From Homalodisca vitripennis (Eukaryota > Arthropoda > Insecta > Hemiptera > Cicadellidae): a stretch of 64,000 nt of DNA. The DNA lies in the NCBI RefSeq assembly GCF_021130785.1, contig NC_060210.1, forward strand, positions 184,232,001 through 184,296,000. The letters are read 5' to 3'. Positions 13,081 to 26,726 of the stretch are shown here, one piece after another. Within the stretch, counting starts at the first letter, position 1, and each line of letters starts with the position of its first letter. The translations under genes were made by a program, and so were the position numbers. The notes below the pieces were generated by a model that did not search any database, was not told the origin of the DNA, and saw nothing but the letters and a program-made list of their open reading frames with translations.

Positions 13081-16000
13081 TAGAGCTCTATTTTTTTAAC
13101 ATATACGATGGCAAAATTCTGAAATCCTTTAATAATTTATTTATTTTTAATCACGATTTGTTATTAAGCTTAATCTTACGGATCTTTGTTAAAATTGTTA
13201 ACAAGTACTAAGTCAATGTGCACACGAATGATATGGAAACAATTAGTTCACATATGTAACAAGTAGATGTGAACGATGCAAATGTTGTTCTTACGAACTC
13301 TCTCCGTTGAGTCCGCTTTGAGAATAAGATCCAACGGATTAGATCTTTGGAATTCACCGACAAGGTTCTCTTGATTTTATAGTCAAAGTAGTATCTTCAG
13401 ACAGTAAAACATCTAGAGTAGCTTTTATTTCAACATATCAGCCTAATCTTCTGTATTTAAATATATATATTTTAGTTTACAACTATGGAACACGTATTTT
13501 TCCTAATTATTTATACAGCACTAAATGTATTATAGATTTTTACTTGATAAATCTTTTATTGATCTGCAACTGTATTCTCCAAATAAAATTTCTTAGGTTA
13601 CTATTATACATTTAAAACTTGTGGTTAGCTGAGCTTTAATGAAGATACTCGAGAGGCTGAAACCCTCATTCTCTCTGTATGTTCAGACCTTATCTCGAAA
13701 CAAAATGACGAATGTTTCATGCAGCTTCATTATTTTATATATGAGCCACACAGAGTTCTAAGATGGTGCATATCATCCCACAATATTTTGTTTAATACTA
13801 ACGAATATTTTTACATTAGTCTTATGGGCAACGAGAAAGTATCAGAATAACTCTACGTACAATTATAAGTGATTACAACATATTCATTTATAGAGTAAAA
13901 ACAAAAAAAAAACTGAATTGAGTTTAAAGACAATTTTTAAACTCATGTCAAGATTTAATTTCAGTGCAAGTTCTTTATGGAAAAATCATTTTAATGTGTC
14001 ATGTTGCAAGAGATCTCAAGAAAGGTTTCATCCATAAATCTTAACTATTCCATAAAACTTCATTTCTATAGAGACGAGAACATGGTGGGGCATACCTAAC
14101 CATATAAATTGGCTTAACATAACGTTGTGCAATTTTTTTCTATACGATCGTCTGTCTATTTGGCCGCAGGTTATTTCGTTACATAGATAAACGTTAAGTA
14201 AATAAACATATCCTGAAATAAGATACATCCATCTGGTCCACAAACTTTGAACTGTTGCACGACAAAATTTTCGTATTCACATGCTTCATAATTGCAGAAT
14301 TGACACGCTTTTATTCTAATGTTTTACAGATTGAATTTTATGATATGGTTGTAAAAATATTAGTACCTACATTTAGCATCTTTTATTATTATTATTATAA
14401 ACAACTGACATAATCTTAATACTCTTTATGTTATATAGCGTTAAATATTTAACTGCCCCACATCCTGAAACTTTATAGGATTAAAGTATTAAAAATATAA
14501 ATATATTGTTGTTTTGAGAATTCAATAATAGTAACTGCGCCAAGATACGAATTTTCATCTTTACTGCTTTTAAAATAAAATCTAAAAACTTTACAGATAG
14601 CCAGTAAGACAAACTTTTCTAACCTATGTTTATATATCATTTTTGTTTTTATCGACCTAATGAACAGATCTCCAAAATGTTACAGGAGAGTTTGTTAAAT
14701 ATCAGTCAGTAACTAGGGGGCACCACTGGAAACAAACTTTACTCTAATGTAATAACGTAGCATGTGGCAGTGTAACACCAACAATATTAATTCAGACATA
14801 TAAAAACATGATTAAAGAACGTAAAACATAAATAATTTTTTTATGTAAAAAAAGATATTTTTTTATCTATTCGAAAACTAATTTCGTTAAATACATCACT
14901 GGTAATTTTCTTTAAAATTATATTCTATTAAAAACATACTTTCCATGAGTCATAAATAGATAATAATAATATCCCTCGCTGAATCTGCAACCCATGTATA
15001 CATATTTCATATTTTTAACAACATCCAGTTATATTTGTGGTTAATTACAATATTGCATAAACTTCCTACTTTCAATGTCTTCAATTCTTAGGGACTGATA
15101 AAATAAAATTGTATACTATTCCTGTCTTAGGGGGATTTTTCCTAAAGGGCTATGAATTTAAGTACAAAAATTATTTCCTCACTCGACAATCGATATGATA
15201 AAAATAGGACATACACAGTATTTCTAAAATAAAAGTATATTACAACACTAAATAGCCTGTAATCTTATAAGTTGAAAGGTGTCACTATTTCTCCTCTCTT
15301 TTAATTGTTCTTTAACTTGCGAAAAATAGATCCTGATCTGATATTCTTATAGGTTTTGTCCAAGATTTTAAATATAGTACGTACAAGTATGAAACACTTA
15401 TATGACGTTTGTGGTTTAATACAATTTTTAAGTGATTAATCGAAACGGCTTTTGATTGAGGGTAAAATAACGATTTAAATTAATCTACATGGATAAAAAA
15501 AATATCAACAAACTTTTCAATAATAAAAAATAATATATAGTATATAAAAATTGGATCACAGTAATATACTAATATTTAATTAGTTGTATTTTAATATTAA
15601 TTGTTTACAAGTGTCTACAAGCATTTGAAAAAAAATGTTTGAAACATTATAAAAAGATCAAGGTAGATACGTTATTCAAATATTGAACTTTTTTAGGGCT
15701 ATTTATTTTTTCACATAACCGTATAATAGCATAATTTTTTTGCTCTACAAAAAAATAATGCATGTCTTTTAGCATACAAGGTAAAAGATAATATTGCATG
15801 TCTTTTATAAGCTAAAAGATAATATTGCATTACTATATTATTTTTTGCTTAATTGTAGTTAAATCACTCTTGGAGATGGAAAATGTTCATATATGTATGT
15901 CTGCACATCACAATAACGAACAAATGATAATAGATTCAAAATTTTACATTAAGCTTCAATAATATATCAGAAACACTGAGTTCGATAATAGTGCATGTGA

Positions 16001-16740
16001 CTCTATGTAATTTTGGCTGTGACTATCAAATTAGTTAACACTGGATTTGTGGGTAACAATCATGAAAACCATACTTGATTTTAACAAGTGACATATTAAC
16101 ACATATCGATTATTCAAACTGTAAATAAAAAGTAAATTTTAATAGAATAACGCACTCATGCGTTATAGAAGACTATCTACCTTACCAGAATTGTAACTTG
16201 TAAACTCTTCTTTAACATCCAAAGTTCTAGACCACACTTTATCCTCTGCCACTGTGGTTTTATCACGCACCCAGTTAACAAAATGTGATTGATTCTGTTT
16301 CCCTGACTTAAAAATTTCAGTATAATTTAATTCAAACTAGTTTAATTCAATAATGGTTTATACACGTTTGTATTAGCTTTGTGTAATAGTTAGGAAATAC
16401 CTATTAAATCTGTCTGTTCGAAAACTAAAATTAACTTACCTTTGGTTTAGCTTTAGTAAAAATGTTTATATTTGAATTATGGTTAACCAATTTGCCAACA
16501 GTTAAGTTTGTATATAGACTCAACTCAATTAAAATTCTTTTTATAATTTGATATATGTTGAATTTGTTGGTAACACTTTTGTTTCTTTCAGGTTCTTCGA
16601 TGTCCGAGTATATTTTAAAAACATACAAGTATGAGTTCGATGATGGCGCATGTCTCTCCATGGGAGCGCACTGCGTATTTCCAAAGCCCATAATTCAAGG
16701 GAATATCCAGAGAATAAATTAAACCTTAAACTTAAAATTT

Positions 16741-16889
16741 TTTTTTAGCTTAGCTGTCAGAAAATCCATCCTCTTTCTTTCAGTCGATCTGCATGTTGTT
16801 AAGTTCAGTAATCTATGAGGTTAAGTGGTAGACAGGACTTTATAGTCCTAACTTCTCCTCTAATAAAGTCATTTTTCATTTCATTTCAT
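16741..16889 (+). mobile_element. 3' tail of a LINE-like element (left arm)
   Basis: A terminal hairpin (AGGACT at 16,834-16,839 pairing with AGTCCT at 16,844-16,849, loop TTAT) is followed by AATAAA at 16,862-16,867 and a short ATTTC repeat ending near 16,889. A 3' hairpin plus short microsatellite tail is the usual end of several insect non-LTR retrotransposons. The body of the element is not recognisable upstream. The same tail lies in the right arm at about 28,253-28,440, so insertion predates the inverted duplication. Confidence 0.5.
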
Positions 16890-19179
16890 GTGTGTCTCTT
16901 TTTTTCCTCGTTACTTTAAAAAAGAATTCAGTTATAGATTTGCATGAAACTGCATTGCTACATATACAAGAGCTAGTTTGATGAAGGTCTACCCATATAA
17001 TCTTTTATTAGCGTTATTGAGTCTATCTCTTAGTAAAATGGTGGTTTTATTTTCCACATGTCTGGGAATTAAAAATAGCATTAATAATAATATCGTATTC
17101 AATACCTACTTTCCTGTGATGTTATAATTTTAATTTTGAAGTCTGATTTAAGTGATCATATTTATTTAATGTTTTATTTGTAAAAATCGACCACTTTTCC
17201 AAATACTTCTTTACCTTGGTGTCTTTGGTAATTGGAAACATTCCTTTTAGCCGAAATAAAAAAGTTTAAGCTACATTTCGACGCCATTAAACGATTCTTG
17301 GAGAAAAACTTTCTACATACTTCCATCTTTTGGCACTTCTCTGACATTCCTGGTAATGTAACCTATCGCCTTATTTATTATAATGGTCTATTTTAAAATT
17401 GAACTCGCCTTACACGCAAATACACATAAAAATAAAACGTTGTTAAAGGCCAATCCAGACGTTTTCTAAGAAACTACATTGGTACGCATAGCTCAAGTTT
17501 CCAGACGCAGGTATTACATTTAAGAAGCCTACAAGAGTTACTTTTCTAAACAAAAATTTATTTTATTCACCAGATTGTAAATCAGAAGACATTTTAAAGT
17601 TCAGTGGGTACAATATAAACGTGAAAAATATCATACAGCTTATATTGTGAAAAATACAAGCTCGAGTTAAACAGAACAGTGGAAATAGACGCGAGTAATC
17701 AATATTTAACATTCAGTACAGATGGAATACCGCAGAGAATGGAGCTTATCAGACGAGGCTAAGTTGATAATCCGCTTAGTGAAAATACACCCCAGAGTCT
17801 AATATTATTGTTATAATGGCACAGCTGTGTGGTATAGACATGTGATTACCAGTGTTGGTGGACATGTTTAGTACAGCAAATAAAAAATAAAAACAAAACA
17901 CTTTTTGTAATTTGTGTAGTAAATAATTCCCGACGTCATTAAAAATATAATATTTCAGATTATAGCGCTTAGCTTCATGTTTATTTTTTAAAATTTTAAA
18001 TGGTTAAAGTATAAGAGATTTTTAAAAGACACTAAACATTGCAAATAATATAAATTACTGTATAACTGTTTTTGATTATGAATGGTATAGAGCAGAATTA
18101 GTAATATAGAATGGAATATAACCAAAGAAAAGTATTTTCATAGCAAATTGTAACATACATAAAAGCATACTTTTACTAGTAATATGCTTTTATCTATGAT
18201 TGTAGATTAAGATATATGACATGGTTATGGTCTGCTATATGCAGAATTATATTTTCCACAGTGTGTATTAGTGAATACTTCAAACTTATTTTCCATTTTG
18301 CAAATAATCATGTAACCACTTTGTTATTAATCTTAGAAATATTTATTAGTCAGCCTGGTGTAGTTTAAAAAATTTCAAATAAGCATTGTTCACTGAAATT
18401 AATTACTGTTATATTATATTTTAGAGACGACAGGAAAAAACCTAATTGCGTCAAATAATTGTAATTTATTCACACAATAATATACAAATTTTAGCGTATG
18501 GCATATGTTACAAATATAAACACATAAGATTAGTACGTAAATAACCGTACGTGTGTTGCAATTTTTATTCGACTTGTTCATCGATAACTAACATAAGACA
18601 CATATTAAGTTGTCTGAGTGATTATTCGATTAGAGAATTCTATACTTCACATCAACTTATTTTTGCTTACGCCAGATTACGTTCCTGTCGATTATTTTCT
18701 TTAAAAATTTATATTTATGGTTTTAGATAAATTATAAGAAACGTGTGTCTATCATATGTGAGCTACAACGTACCTTCGGGGTTTTAAGATAATAAATTTA
18801 GTTTTTATTAACAGTTCTAGGTAATAAATTGTAATATATTAAAATTCATTTGTGACTTTGTCAGTTCAAACAGTGACATTGGTCATATTGTTTTATGAAT
18901 GTTAAATTCTCCATTTCTGACAAAGTTTTAAAGATGAATGAGCTCTTTTTTTATTTCTCTAAGTTAAAGGTTTTTAAGCATAAAAAACTATTGCCTTCCC
19001 TTACGTAAAATGAAAACAATTCTAAAAGAAATGAAACCATTTTAAATTGAATTATTAATATTTAGAAAACCATATTTTCACAATATTTAATGAATGAGTG
19101 GTGAAAGGTGAATAAGAATATATTATTTAAACAATCTAAGTAACATGCACTCAATGTAAAGAGCTAAAAATCCAAAGAC

Positions 19180-19400
19180 GTATTGTCGGTTGCCATTGCG
19201 TTTGTAGTGAGTGCCAACTTGAAGTCAGTGCGTGCACAGAACATTGTGTTGCCCATTTAACAAACCAAACCATCCTCGCATCAACATTTAAATAAGCCGC
19301 CATTTACAATTCACTCAGCATGCTGAACACGATCGTCAGCACCGGTCACTGAAGCGGGAGCGGTGCTGAAACGTAACCGCTCGTACAAGAGTTTGTTTTA
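19180..19400. other. GC-richer, well-conserved island with hairpin in the left arm
   Basis: This ~220 bp stretch is distinctly less AT-rich than its surroundings and closely matches 25,360-25,570 in the other arm. It contains an 8 bp stem (CAGCACCG at 19,337-19,344 pairing with CGGTGCTG at 19,361-19,368) with a 16-base loop. In the right arm the one stem change leaves a G-T wobble. No ORF or known RNA family is recognised. Confidence 0.4.
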
Positions 19401-20962
19401 CAATTCAATTTACAATCTTTCACGTAAAATAGAATCCATCTATTTAATTAAAGCAAAAGAATTTAGTAGACAATGTCAAAAAGATTTCACCATCTCGCTG
19501 TTTTTTCCTTAGCTCTGAACGAGTAAAAAATATATAAGTTTATTGTAAATTAGTTTCCAAATTCAAAATGTACAACAACTTTTTCTAACTACAAAATCGT
19601 ACTTTTGCAACTAAAGTCAAACTATTTTTCCAACCAATTAATTATTTATTTTGTAGTTAATTATAATGTTGTAAATTATGCAAAAAATGTATAATATATA
19701 AAATATATATAAATTGTATATAAAAAATATACAAAATATATATGCAAATTATAATTATTCCTAAATAGGAAAAATATCACTTGTTTAAACATTTAATATT
19801 TTATGTTAACATAAACACACTTACCAATCTATTAGATTGATGTTTATTTCAAATTGTTTCGTCTTTGAGGAAATAAGTATACATTTTTACTTTAGAGATG
19901 TTGCTTTTGGCAATTAATATGAGCTATTTTTATTTAATATCAAATATAGGTGATTTTAAATTTTTTATAGGACCTTTATATTTTTACAGGATTTTTATTA
20001 TTTCATTCATGTAATGGAAATAATTGTTTAAATGCTAAATTTTACTACAAACCATAGCTAGGGAACAGTCTTAGAGCTCACATAGCCTTCGTCTTTTTCA
20101 TCCGTAGGAAGATAAATTTCTCGCTTTATTGACTTCCAAAAATCAATTTTCAGGGACTTCCATGTAATAGTCCTTAAATCTTACAAGTTAAGAGTTTTCC
20201 AAAGTTCTTTAAATGGATTAATGGTCAGTAAAATTGTCTGGCCTATAATAAATTACAGCCAATTGTAGGATATATCATCTAAAATATTAGTAAATGACAT
20301 AAAAATACTTGTAAAAAAGTACGAAAGCACCATAGAGGTAGACCTAATTGTAACTGTAGTTTTTTAATTTTTTAACCTAATTAAACTGCTCTTTGTGATT
20401 GTAACTTTTCAGTCATTCAGTCAAAACGTACTTAATGATGGAGCCAATTATAGATAATTTGTGTCACCAATTTCGCATGCAGAACTGCACAGTCAATGTG
20501 GTCTGTTTAATATAATTAGCACTCTATTTGTTTCCTGTAATTATCGGATTTCAAGGGAGAACATCAGTACTTATGTTAATCACGTTTAGTAAATTTGACA
20601 CAGTGACTATAATATAGTTATAGTAAATACATTAATCATGATGTTATTCTTTTGGTATAAAAGATTTGCTGAATAATTTGTTCAATAGGGATATCTTTCA
20701 ATATGACTACTGAGTGAATACACTACAGAAAAATTGTGTCTAAAAGGATTTTTACAAAGTGTCAAAAAGCAAAAAAACATTCTTTAAAATTTGAAATAAA
20801 AATCTAATTATACTATACTATAATTATGCATAGCTAATTATACATCAGTTTATGAACTGAATAAGTTATTTAAGGAAGAAAGAACAAAATTAGAGTTAAT
20901 TATTTTTCGTTTTGCCAAATTTAAATTGGTAAAGTAGCTCCAAAATGTAGAAAAATATTTTT

Positions 20963-23802
20963 CTTTATATAGAATTTTGTAATGAAATATGTAAAATAAT
21001 TTTTCAATTTAATTTTGGCCTGAGCGCTAGCGAAATCTTATGGAAAACTGTTCATTATGGATAAGAACCAGTGTAATATTATTTGGATATAACACTTAGT
21101 GCTTAAGAATAGAAGTTATACATTCCCATACATTCTTCGTCATCGTCACAGATGGCACAAGCAATAATTTAGTAACACCTTATAAACTATAAAACTGTCC
21201 AAATGAGGTTTTTATATTATCCTATTAACGCTCGCGAAAGCGGCAGTGAAATCCAATTTTAGAGTATTTTAACAGTATTTAAAAAAATCCTTAAACCAAA
21301 GCTAAACAAAACTGTTTATATTCGAAATGTAAAAGGATTTTAATTACTGTTTGTTTATCTTTTCGATTCCACGTCTACTGCTGTTGGATTTTAAAGCTCT
21401 AAATATTTTTTTGTGGTTTTGGAGATGAAATTCTGCAATCACTATCACCATGGCATGACGTTTTTCTGTGTTCTTTATTAGAAGTTGCATGTATCCCTAA
21501 TACCATATTGTGGGGGTAAACGGGAGTTACGTGCTATATATTATATCAGAGCATTGCGCATGTATATTTACATGGTAATGACTTTTACCATACAGATCTA
21601 TGGATAAGATTATTTTTATAATTGAACTTTCACTCCATTGGACTTGGTTAATTAGTATTTCATTACATTAAGTATTAAGCGATACGACTATATGAAATTA
21701 AAATTAGAAGCCAAGGGTTATACCGGATGATCTGAATTTTATAAACACTTGAAGATTTGTTTGAAACTATAAGAGTTACAGTAAAGAACACATTTTTCAA
21801 CCTGTCACAGTTCTCTTATTAGTTCTTGTAATGAAAACGTTTTTCAAGCAATCTGCATTAAATTTCTTTTTCAACGTGATATAGAAACAATTTTCATGAC
21901 CGCAGGAGCTGTGGAACTCGAGTCAGTATTTTTTTTAATGTAAACAACCTATTTTTTACTCAATTAAAGTAAAGTATGTTTCTCAATTATTTCGGGAATG
22001 CCACATATTTTTTTACATTACTCGTGAGTTTCGTTAAATACTTTATAAAAATGGGCTTTTTGCATGATATAAAAGGTATTCATTACTGCTGGTTACCATG
22101 CTAATGGTCACTTTCACCCATCTGTCAGACAATGTCGGATAAGGTAGGAGTACGCCTAACCACGTGTCACGTAACATGCTTCGATGAGGTCGTATGCAAG
22201 ATTTAAAATAATACAGCTGACTTCATTCTCAAGATGCGTTAGACAGATAATCCTAGAATCATGCAGAAAATACATTTTTTACAACCCTCCTGCAAACAAA
22301 AGAGTACCAGACCTAACGCTTACATTTATTGTAGAAACTACGATCTAAATCTTATTTACTTCAAATCAATATTTATTATAGTACAAACTGAAAATTGTTT
22401 GTAATTAATTGTGATATAATAATAAATTAAAATCTAGGACAGTAATAGATTACATCATAATGATATTACAACAAAAGCTAACAAAACCGTATTTTATGCA
22501 AAGCACTAAACATTTTTACGGCATTTTATTAAAGGAAACACAGTAACTTATTTAGCCTGAATATTCACCCGGTAATTTATTACCTACACTTTACTTTATT
22601 GCTTCCCTCTTGTCCATTGGACTCCTGAGACTCATCAGAAATAACGTAAACACTTTATGTTAGTACATTTTATCTTCAGCGGACCTTTTTTATTATCACC
22701 AGTCGTAGAAAAAACATAAGATTTTACTTTATTATTATATTCTTTATCAAGATCTGTGATTGCAAACGTGTAATAAAACTATTTTCTGCTGTTATCTTAG
22801 AAATGTTTATCTGTTTTTTTTGTTGGTAACGTAGCTTCTCTTGAACATTTTGCTCCACTCAGTTAAAAAAAATATATTTTACTCATTTCTCGTTCTACAG
22901 CGATCTGCCTATAGTTAATGTGTTAATTACCACCCATATGTCACTTTAAATATTGTATTTAAGGTTACTAACAATTCTAAAATAAATAAATAACATAAAG
23001 GCAATAAATAAATAATTTAGCTAGGTCCGTAATAAAGTTATTTTATTACACCCAACTTCACAATTCTTGTTTTAACATGGACCATCATATTTCGTAAAGG
23101 CCGCATGGCCTATGGAAACCATATCATTGGATTTATACTATATTCACTGTTCACACAGTTTTCATGTTCCCTTTTATTATCTGGGGTGGTGTGATGATGT
23201 GGGATCTTGCATATTTGTAACTAAGAATTATCGAAGTGACATCACAATTATTTTAAGCAATATTCGAATTCTCCAAAGCTTTCGTTTAAATGCCGACAAG
23301 CGTTAAAACACAAAGTAAGCACAAGCGGAAGAGATGGGAAGCTGCTACCTCGGGATGGGAACAGGAAGACGCTGACATTTGCGCAACGGCGACATGTACT
23401 TTGTCCATGTACATTTATTTTATTCTTCTCCATGTTTTAATTTTGTTTTAATGCTTTTAGGTCAGTTCATTCTCGAAACAACATGTGCAGACCGACACAA
23501 ACATTTTTTCTAGCCCATCGAGTGAAGTATTTTAATTTTATCAACCCTGATAAAAGCCTTGTCGAGCCTTTTGCTTATGGTTAAACAATAACTCTTATTA
23601 CTCTTTCATTTATTTCAAAATTTAAATTTATTTAACTTTTTATTTTGAACATACTATTAATTTGTTACAGTGCAGTTTATCAAATTAAATTTCAACTTCT
23701 CCCCCCCCCCACCCCCCCCCCCCCCCACCCCCCCCCCCCCCCACCCCCCCCCCCCCCCACCCCCCCCCCCCCCCACCCCCCCCCCCCCCCACCCCCCCCA
23801 AA
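20963..23802. other. Palindrome spacer
   Basis: This 2.8 kb of single-copy AT-rich DNA lies between the two arms. No gene or transposon terminus is supported. Its right edge is the C-rich minisatellite that abuts the right arm. Confidence 0.6.
23701..23799. repeat. (C15A)n minisatellite, exact 16 bp period
   Basis: A 99 bp run of C is interrupted by single A residues at 23,711, 23,727, 23,743, 23,759, 23,775 and 23,791, each exactly 16 bp apart. The opposite strand is G15T, which would favour quadruplex or triplex structures. It lies at the inner edge of the right palindrome arm. The proline-rich ORF that crosses it is only a translation of the C run. Confidence 0.95.
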
Positions 23803-25679
23803 AAATATTTTTCTACATTTTGGAGCTACTTTAACCAATTTAAATTTGCCAAACGAAAAATAATTAACTCTAATTTTGTTCTTTGTTCCTTTAAATAACT
23901 TATTCAGTTCATAAAATGATGTATAATTAGCTATGCATAATTATAGTATATTATAATTAGATTTTTATTTCCAATTTAAAGAATGTTTTTTTGCTTTTTT
24001 GACACTTTGTAACAATCCTTTTAGACACAATTTTTCTGTAGTGTATTCACACAGTAGTCATATTGAGAGATTTGATTGAACAAATTATTCAGCAAATCTT
24101 TAATACCAAAAGAGTAACATCATGATTAATGTATTCACCATAACTATATTATAGTCACTGTGTCATATTTACTAAACGTGATTAACATAAGTATTGATGT
24201 TCTCCCTTGAAATCCGATAATTACAGGAAAACAAAGAGAGTGCTAATTATATTAAACAGACCACATTGACTGTGCAGTTCTGCATGCGAAATTGGTGACA
24301 GAAATTATCTATAATTGGCTCCATCATTAAATACGTTTTGACTGAAAAGTTACAACCACAAAGAGCAGTTTAATTAGGTTAAAAATTAAAAACTACAGTT
24401 ACAATTAGGTCTACCTGTATGGTGCTTTCGTACTTTTTTACAAGTATTTTATGTCATTTACTAATATTTTAGAAGATATATCCTACAATTGGCTGTAATT
24501 TATTATAGGCCAGACAATTTTACTGACCATTAATCCATTTAAAGAACTTTGGAAAACTCTTAACTTGTAAGATTTAAGGACTATTACATGGAAGGCCCTG
24601 AAAATTGATTTTTGGAAGTCAATAAAGCGAGACATTTATCTTCATACGGATGAAAAAGACGAAGGCTAATGTAAGCTCTAAGACTGTTCCCTAGCTATGG
24701 TTTGTAGTAAAATGTAGCATTTAAACAATTATTTCCATTACATGAATGAAATAATAAAAATCCTGTAAAAATATAAAGGTCCTATAAAAAATTTAAAATC
24801 ACCTATATCTGATATTAAATAAAAATAGCTCATATTAATTGCCAAAAGCAACATCTCTAAAGTAAAAATTTATACTTATTTCCTCAAAGACGAACAATTT
24901 GAAATAAAACACCAATCTTATAGATTGGTAAGTGTGTTTATGTTAACATAAAATATTAAATGTTTAAATAAGTGATATTTTTCCTATTTAAGAATAATTA
25001 TAATTGCATATATATTTTGTATATTTTTATATACATTTATATATATTTTATATATTATATATTTTTGCATAATTTACAACATTATAATTAACCACGAAAT
25101 AAATAATTTAAATTGGTTGGAAAATAGTTTGACTTTAGTTGCAAATTAGTACGATTTTGTAGTTAGAAAAAGTTTGTTGTACATTTTGAATTTGGGAACT
25201 AATTTACAATAAAATTATATATTTTTTACTCGTTCAGAGCTAAGGAAAAAACAGCGAGATGGTGTGAAATTTTTTTGACATTGTCTACTAAATTCTTTTG
25301 CTTTAATTAAATATATGGAAAGATTGTAAATTGAATTGTAAAACAAACTCTTGTACGAGCGGTTACGGTTTCAGCACTGCTCCCGCTTCAGTGACCGGTG
25401 CTGACGATCGTGTTCAGCATGCTGAGTGAATTGTAAATGGGCGGCTTATTTTATATGTTGATGCGAGGATGGTTTGGTTTGTTAAATGGGCAACACAATG
25501 TTCTGTGCCACGCACTGACTTCAAGTTGGCAATCACTACAAACGCAAATTGCAACCGACAATACGTCCTTTGGATTTTTAGTTCTTTACATTGAGTGCAT
25601 ATTACTTAGATTGTTTAAATAATATATTCTTATTTACCTTTCAACCACTTAATTATTGTATATTGCGAAAATATGGTTA

Positions 25680-25880
25680 GGCCGTTGCTCCGTAAATAGC
25701 TACACAATATAAAGACTACGCTACAATGATTTGAAGATTTGTATATACAATTTCAATAGTATATACAAATTTGATTAGAATCGATTTGTTATAAGTTCCG
25801 ATAAAATAAATTTGTATTTAAAATTTTTTAGCAGGGAAGTCTTATGGTATTTTTAAAAATATAATAGCCTCTAAGTAGTG
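25680..25880. other. Right-arm-specific segment, ~190 bp
   Basis: Absent from the matching point of the left arm (near 19,080). AT-rich with no recognisable terminal repeats; it may be a small insertion, or a deletion in the left arm. Confidence 0.4.
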
Positions 25881-26539
25881 ATAACTCAATTTAAAAAATC
25901 TTTTAAAATTGTTTTCATTTTTACGTATGGAAGGCAATAGTTTGTTTTATATGCTTAAAAATCTTTAACTTAGCCAAATAAAAAAGAGCTTATTCTTCTT
26001 TAAAAACTTTGTCAGACATAGAGAATTTAACATTCATACAAGAATAGGACCACTGTCACTGTTTGAAACTGACACAGACACGAATGAAGTTTAATATATT
26101 ACAATTTAATACCTAGAACTGTTTATGAAAACTAAATTTATTAGCTCAAAACTTCGAAGGTAAGGTTGTAGCTCACATATGATAGACACACGTTTCCTAT
26201 AATTGATCTAAAACCATAAATATTCATTTTTAAAGAAAATAAATCGACAGGAACAGAATCCGGCGTAAGCAAAAATAAGTTGATGTGAAGATATCAAATT
26301 CTCTAGTGGATAATCCCTCAGATAATATAATATGTGTCTTACGTTAGTTATTGATGAAAAAGTGGAATAAAAAATTGCAACATACGGTTATTGACGTACT
26401 AATCTTAAGTGTTTATATTTTTAATATATGCAGTACGCTAAAGTTTGTATATTATTGTGTGAATAAATTACAATTATTTGACGCACGTCGTTGGGAAGAT
26501 TTTAATTATAAGAGATGTAGCCTCGAAAAAGTATTTTGT

Positions 26540-26726
26540 AAATATGTAATATAATTATAAATCTTTTAACACTTTTTTAAAAACTTTTTATTTCCATACT
26601 ATGTACATTTCGAATTCTGGGAACCTTAGTACCTGAAGATGAATTCCCAGAATTATAAATGTACATAGTATGAAACTAAAAGGTTTTTAAACAGTGTTAA
26701 AAGGTTTATAATTTTATACATATTTT
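26540..26726. mobile_element. Small foldback/MITE-like element in right arm
   Basis: About 187 bp consisting of two long inverted halves around a short GC-richer centre. The left half contains 'ccatactatgtacatttcga' and the right half contains the near-complement 'aaatgtacatagtatg'. Both extend outward to 'aaatatgta' and 'tacatatttt'. The left palindrome arm lacks it at the matching place (around 18,440-18,460), so the left arm is an empty site. Family unknown. Confidence 0.6.

Larger units (their letters stand above)
12489..20962 (+). repeat. Giant palindrome, left arm
   Basis: This 8.5 kb arm is the reverse complement of 23,803-33,460. Checked anchors include 13,300 with 32,640; 14,090 with 31,860; 15,000 with 30,950; 17,000 with 28,160; 17,750 with 27,420; 19,340 with 25,400; and 20,060 with 24,690. 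Identity by eye is about 90-95%, with substitutions as well as indels. The outer match stops at 12,489, where the right arm meets the BEL LTR. The inner match stops at about 20,962. The arm holds no supported gene; its short ORFs are broken in the other arm. Confidence 0.9.

Noticed and set aside
16431..16691. 86-codon minus-strand ORF in the left arm
   Set aside because: The right-arm copy (about 28,470-28,740) starts similarly but is frameshifted and rich in changes, so there is no sign of coding constraint.
23645..23863. 72-codon proline-rich ORF
   Set aside because: It is only the translation of the C-rich minisatellite; no support as a gene.
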